A DNA stretch of 32,491 nucleotides from positions 1-32,491 of the forward strand of contig JAFBAN010000188.1 of the NCBI GenBank assembly GCA_019247775.1, written 5' to 3'. This DNA is from Chitinophagaceae bacterium (GTDB lineage Bacteria > Bacteroidota > Bacteroidia > Chitinophagales > Chitinophagaceae). The translations under genes and the position numbers were made by a program. The notes under the pieces were generated by a model. It was not told the DNA's origin and ran no database searches. It worked only from the letters and a program-made list of their open reading frames with translations. This document shows positions 31,273-32,491 of the stretch, in pieces (the first letter of the stretch is position 1; the number at the start of each line of letters is the position of its first letter).

Positions 31273-31381
31273 TCTCTGTGGAACTCCGTGCATCCTGTGC
31301 CTCTGTGGTAAAATCTCTGTCTCTCTGTTCCTCGGGACTCTGTTTCACCACAGAGGCACGGAATACACAGAATTTCACAGA
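31273..31381. repeat. Inverted CACAGAGGCAC repeat pair after tsaD
   Basis: CTCTGTGGAACTCCGTGC and CCTCTGTGGTAAAAT are answered by TTTCACCACAGAGGCACGGA and TTTCACAGAG, so the region can fold into a long imperfect hairpin just after the tsaD stop. It is a relative of the CCGCAGAGGCGCAGAG repeats in style but differs in sequence. Confidence 0.7.
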
Positions 31382-31404
31382 GTGTTACTGATAACTTTAA
31401 CACT

Positions 31405-31438
31405 TCGCTCGAAGCTCGTAGCTCAAAGCTCACAGCTT
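31405..31438. repeat. AGCTCGAAGCTCGTAGCTC-type short repeat
   Basis: GAAGCTC, GTAGCTC, AAAGCTC and CACAGCT follow each other with a period near 7-8 nt in the leader of the acidic protein gene. The ORF-track extension of that gene (KLVAQSSQLTAG) is the translation of this repeat. Confidence 0.65.
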
Positions 31439-31480
31439 ACTGCTGGCATCATTTTTTATCCTCTCCCTCTAAACGATTAT

Positions 31481-31957
31481 ATGTCAGCCAAAGACCAGCA
31501 TCCGCAAACCGATCTTGTGGATAACGAAAGAGACGAAGAACGCATGCAGCCTGAAGAAACAACGATCGACCTGCCAGATGTGGAGGATATCCCAGGCCAG
31601 GAGCATGTGCATGTTCCGAAAATGAAGTCCTATCACGATACAACGATCTCTTCTGACGACGAAGAGGGCAAGGGCGTGTTCGAAGATGATATCGACCCTG
31701 ATACCGACGTCACAGACGAAGAGCGCGAACTCCTGCGGCGCAGCAGCGAAAGCATGGCCAGTTCCGATGATGAGGATGTACGCGGCGTTGTGCTCGATAA
31801 CCAGGACTTCGACGGCGAACTGCTGAATGAAACAGTAGAACTTTCAGGCGAAGACCTGGATGTACCGGGCTCAGAAGATGACGACGACAACGAGGAAATA
31901 GGTGAGGAGGATGAGGAAAATAACAGCTACAGTCTTGGCGGTGACCGCTACGATTAA
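31481..31957 (+). CDS. Highly acidic hypothetical protein (158 aa)
   Basis: About 36% of the residues are Asp or Glu by my count, with runs such as EDDDDNEEIGEEDEEN near the C-terminus. There is no signal peptide or membrane segment, and the chain is probably largely disordered. Local patterns that look conserved rather than random are DLPDVEDIPGQEH, TDEERELLRR and LSGEDLDVPGSE, ending NNSYSLGGD. I recall this as a recurrent Bacteroidota hypothetical but know no function. I start at the ATG at 31481 because the 33 upstream residues in the ORF track translate a short-repeat leader. The next gene follows after 12 bp on the same strand. Confidence 0.82.
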   Translation: MSAKDQHPQTDLVDNERDEERMQPEETTIDLPDVEDIPGQEHVHVPKMKSYHDTTISSDDEEGKGVFEDDIDPDTDVTDEERELLRRSSESMASSDDEDVRGVVLDNQDFDGELLNETVELSGEDLDVPGSEDDDDNEEIGEEDEENNSYSLGGDRYD

Positions 31958-31969
31958 TATTTTGGAGCT

Positions 31970-32407
31970 ATGATAAACAGAAATTTGCTGTTATCCTGCT
32001 GCCTTATAGCCGGATTGGCGGTCTCATGCAGCCAGAAGAATTTTATCAGGAAAGAAAGCCTGTGCACTGCAGTCTCTACGGGAGATACGGTGGTATTCGG
32101 ATACAACCGACCGGTCAGTTTATTCCAGGCCTGCAGGGATAATATCCAGGCCTCTATCAGCCAGGTAACCGACTCGCGCTGCCCGGAAGATGTGACCTGC
32201 ATCTGGGCCGGAAAAGTAAATGCATTACTGCAGCTCAATGCTGACTTCAGTCTCAATCTCGAAAAGGATGTGGTGATAGATACCGTATACATGGGACGGC
32301 ACTATAGTTTCAGTCTGGTAGATGTAACCCCAAGAGCCAACAGCCAGAAAGCTGTTGAACCGGCCGACCGGAAAACTTTTGTGAGGATAGTACGAACGAA
32401 AAATTAG
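31970..32407 (+). CDS. Small lipoprotein with SRCPEDVTCIW motif
   Basis: This 145-aa lipoprotein has a signal peptide ending in the lipobox LAVSC at Cys20. The mature part is a single beta-rich domain with VTDSRCPEDVTCIWAGKV in the middle. The two Cys in this motif (C-x5-C) probably form a disulfide or metal site, and I recognise the motif as recurring in uncharacterised Bacteroidota lipoproteins. It is likely exported and attached to a membrane. Function is unknown. It follows the acidic protein gene by 12 bp and is probably in the same transcript. Confidence 0.85.
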   Translation: MINRNLLLSCCLIAGLAVSCSQKNFIRKESLCTAVSTGDTVVFGYNRPVSLFQACRDNIQASISQVTDSRCPEDVTCIWAGKVNALLQLNADFSLNLEKDVVIDTVYMGRHYSFSLVDVTPRANSQKAVEPADRKTFVRIVRTKN

Positions 32408-32435
32408 GCTGTTGTATAATGCTGCAGGTAAAACG

Positions 32436-32485
32436 TAAGCCGCAGATTCGCAGATTGGTTTACTCATCTGCGAATCTGCGGCTTA
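32436..32485. repeat. Perfect 20-bp inverted repeat (CCGCAGATTCGCAGAT)
   Basis: TAAGCCGCAGATTCGCAGAT pairs perfectly with its complement across a 10-nt loop, 28 nt after the lipoprotein stop. The following sequence (attttc) is only weakly T-rich, so it is a repeat first and a possible terminator second. Confidence 0.85.
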
Positions 32486-32491
32486 ATTTTC

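Overview
The window reads as a chromosomal stretch of a Bacteroidota bacterium, most likely of the Chitinophagaceae/Chitinophagales type. The reasons are a b558-type sdhC-sdhA-sdhB succinate dehydrogenase operon, two TonB-dependent receptors with carboxypeptidase-regulatory-like N-domains, a type IX secretion sorting-domain protein, many signal peptides ending in AQ, near absence of strong Shine-Dalgarno sites, and TAnnTTTG-type -7 boxes. The phylum call is firm; the family call is inference. No ribosomal RNA, transposase, integrase or CRISPR array was seen.

Layout. 1-3.3 kb: a GH1-like glycosidase fused to an RmlD-like reductase (open at the window start), followed by a second GH1-like gene and a clear terminator. 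3.37-4.13 kb: a small protein gene and a tandem array of ~129-bp palindromic repeats that runs into the 3' end of ligD. 4.1-7.1 kb: ligD (ligase plus polymerase domains), an OGFr-domain protein and a 70-aa conserved-looking protein. 7.1-10.9 kb, all on the minus strand: a PAP2 phosphatase, an MmgE/PrpD protein, a four-helix pentameric ligand-gated-channel homologue and a NADAR N-glycosidase. 10.9-18.2 kb: an envelope and uptake block with a TonB receptor, a divergent vSGLT-like sodium/sugar symporter, a secreted LolA-like protein and a second TonB-type outer-membrane barrel.

18.2-20.6 kb is accessory in character: tRNA-Leu(CAA) with a terminator, an AT-richer orphan BT4734/VirE-N primase-like gene pointing at the tRNA, a non-coding stretch with nested inverted repeats, and an unrecognised 166-aa protein. 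20.7-24.5 kb is housekeeping: hscB, a LYS1-like dehydrogenase, trmN6 with a VOC protein, and a tiny T9SS-domain protein. 24.5-28.5 kb is the sdh operon (minus strand, order C-A-lipoprotein-B), with an unusual lipoprotein gene between sdhA and sdhB. 28.8-32.4 kb: a MacB/FtsX-type ABC permease, tsaD, a very acidic protein and a small lipoprotein.

The strongest non-gene theme is the density of short dispersed repeats in almost every intergenic space. Several families occur as inverted pairs. They sit at or supply stop codons (ligD, hscB, sdhC), change the apparent 5' end of tsaD, and in one case lie in frame inside the tsaD coding sequence. Several long ORF-track N-termini come from such repeats or untranslated leader, and I have trimmed them to the better-supported start.
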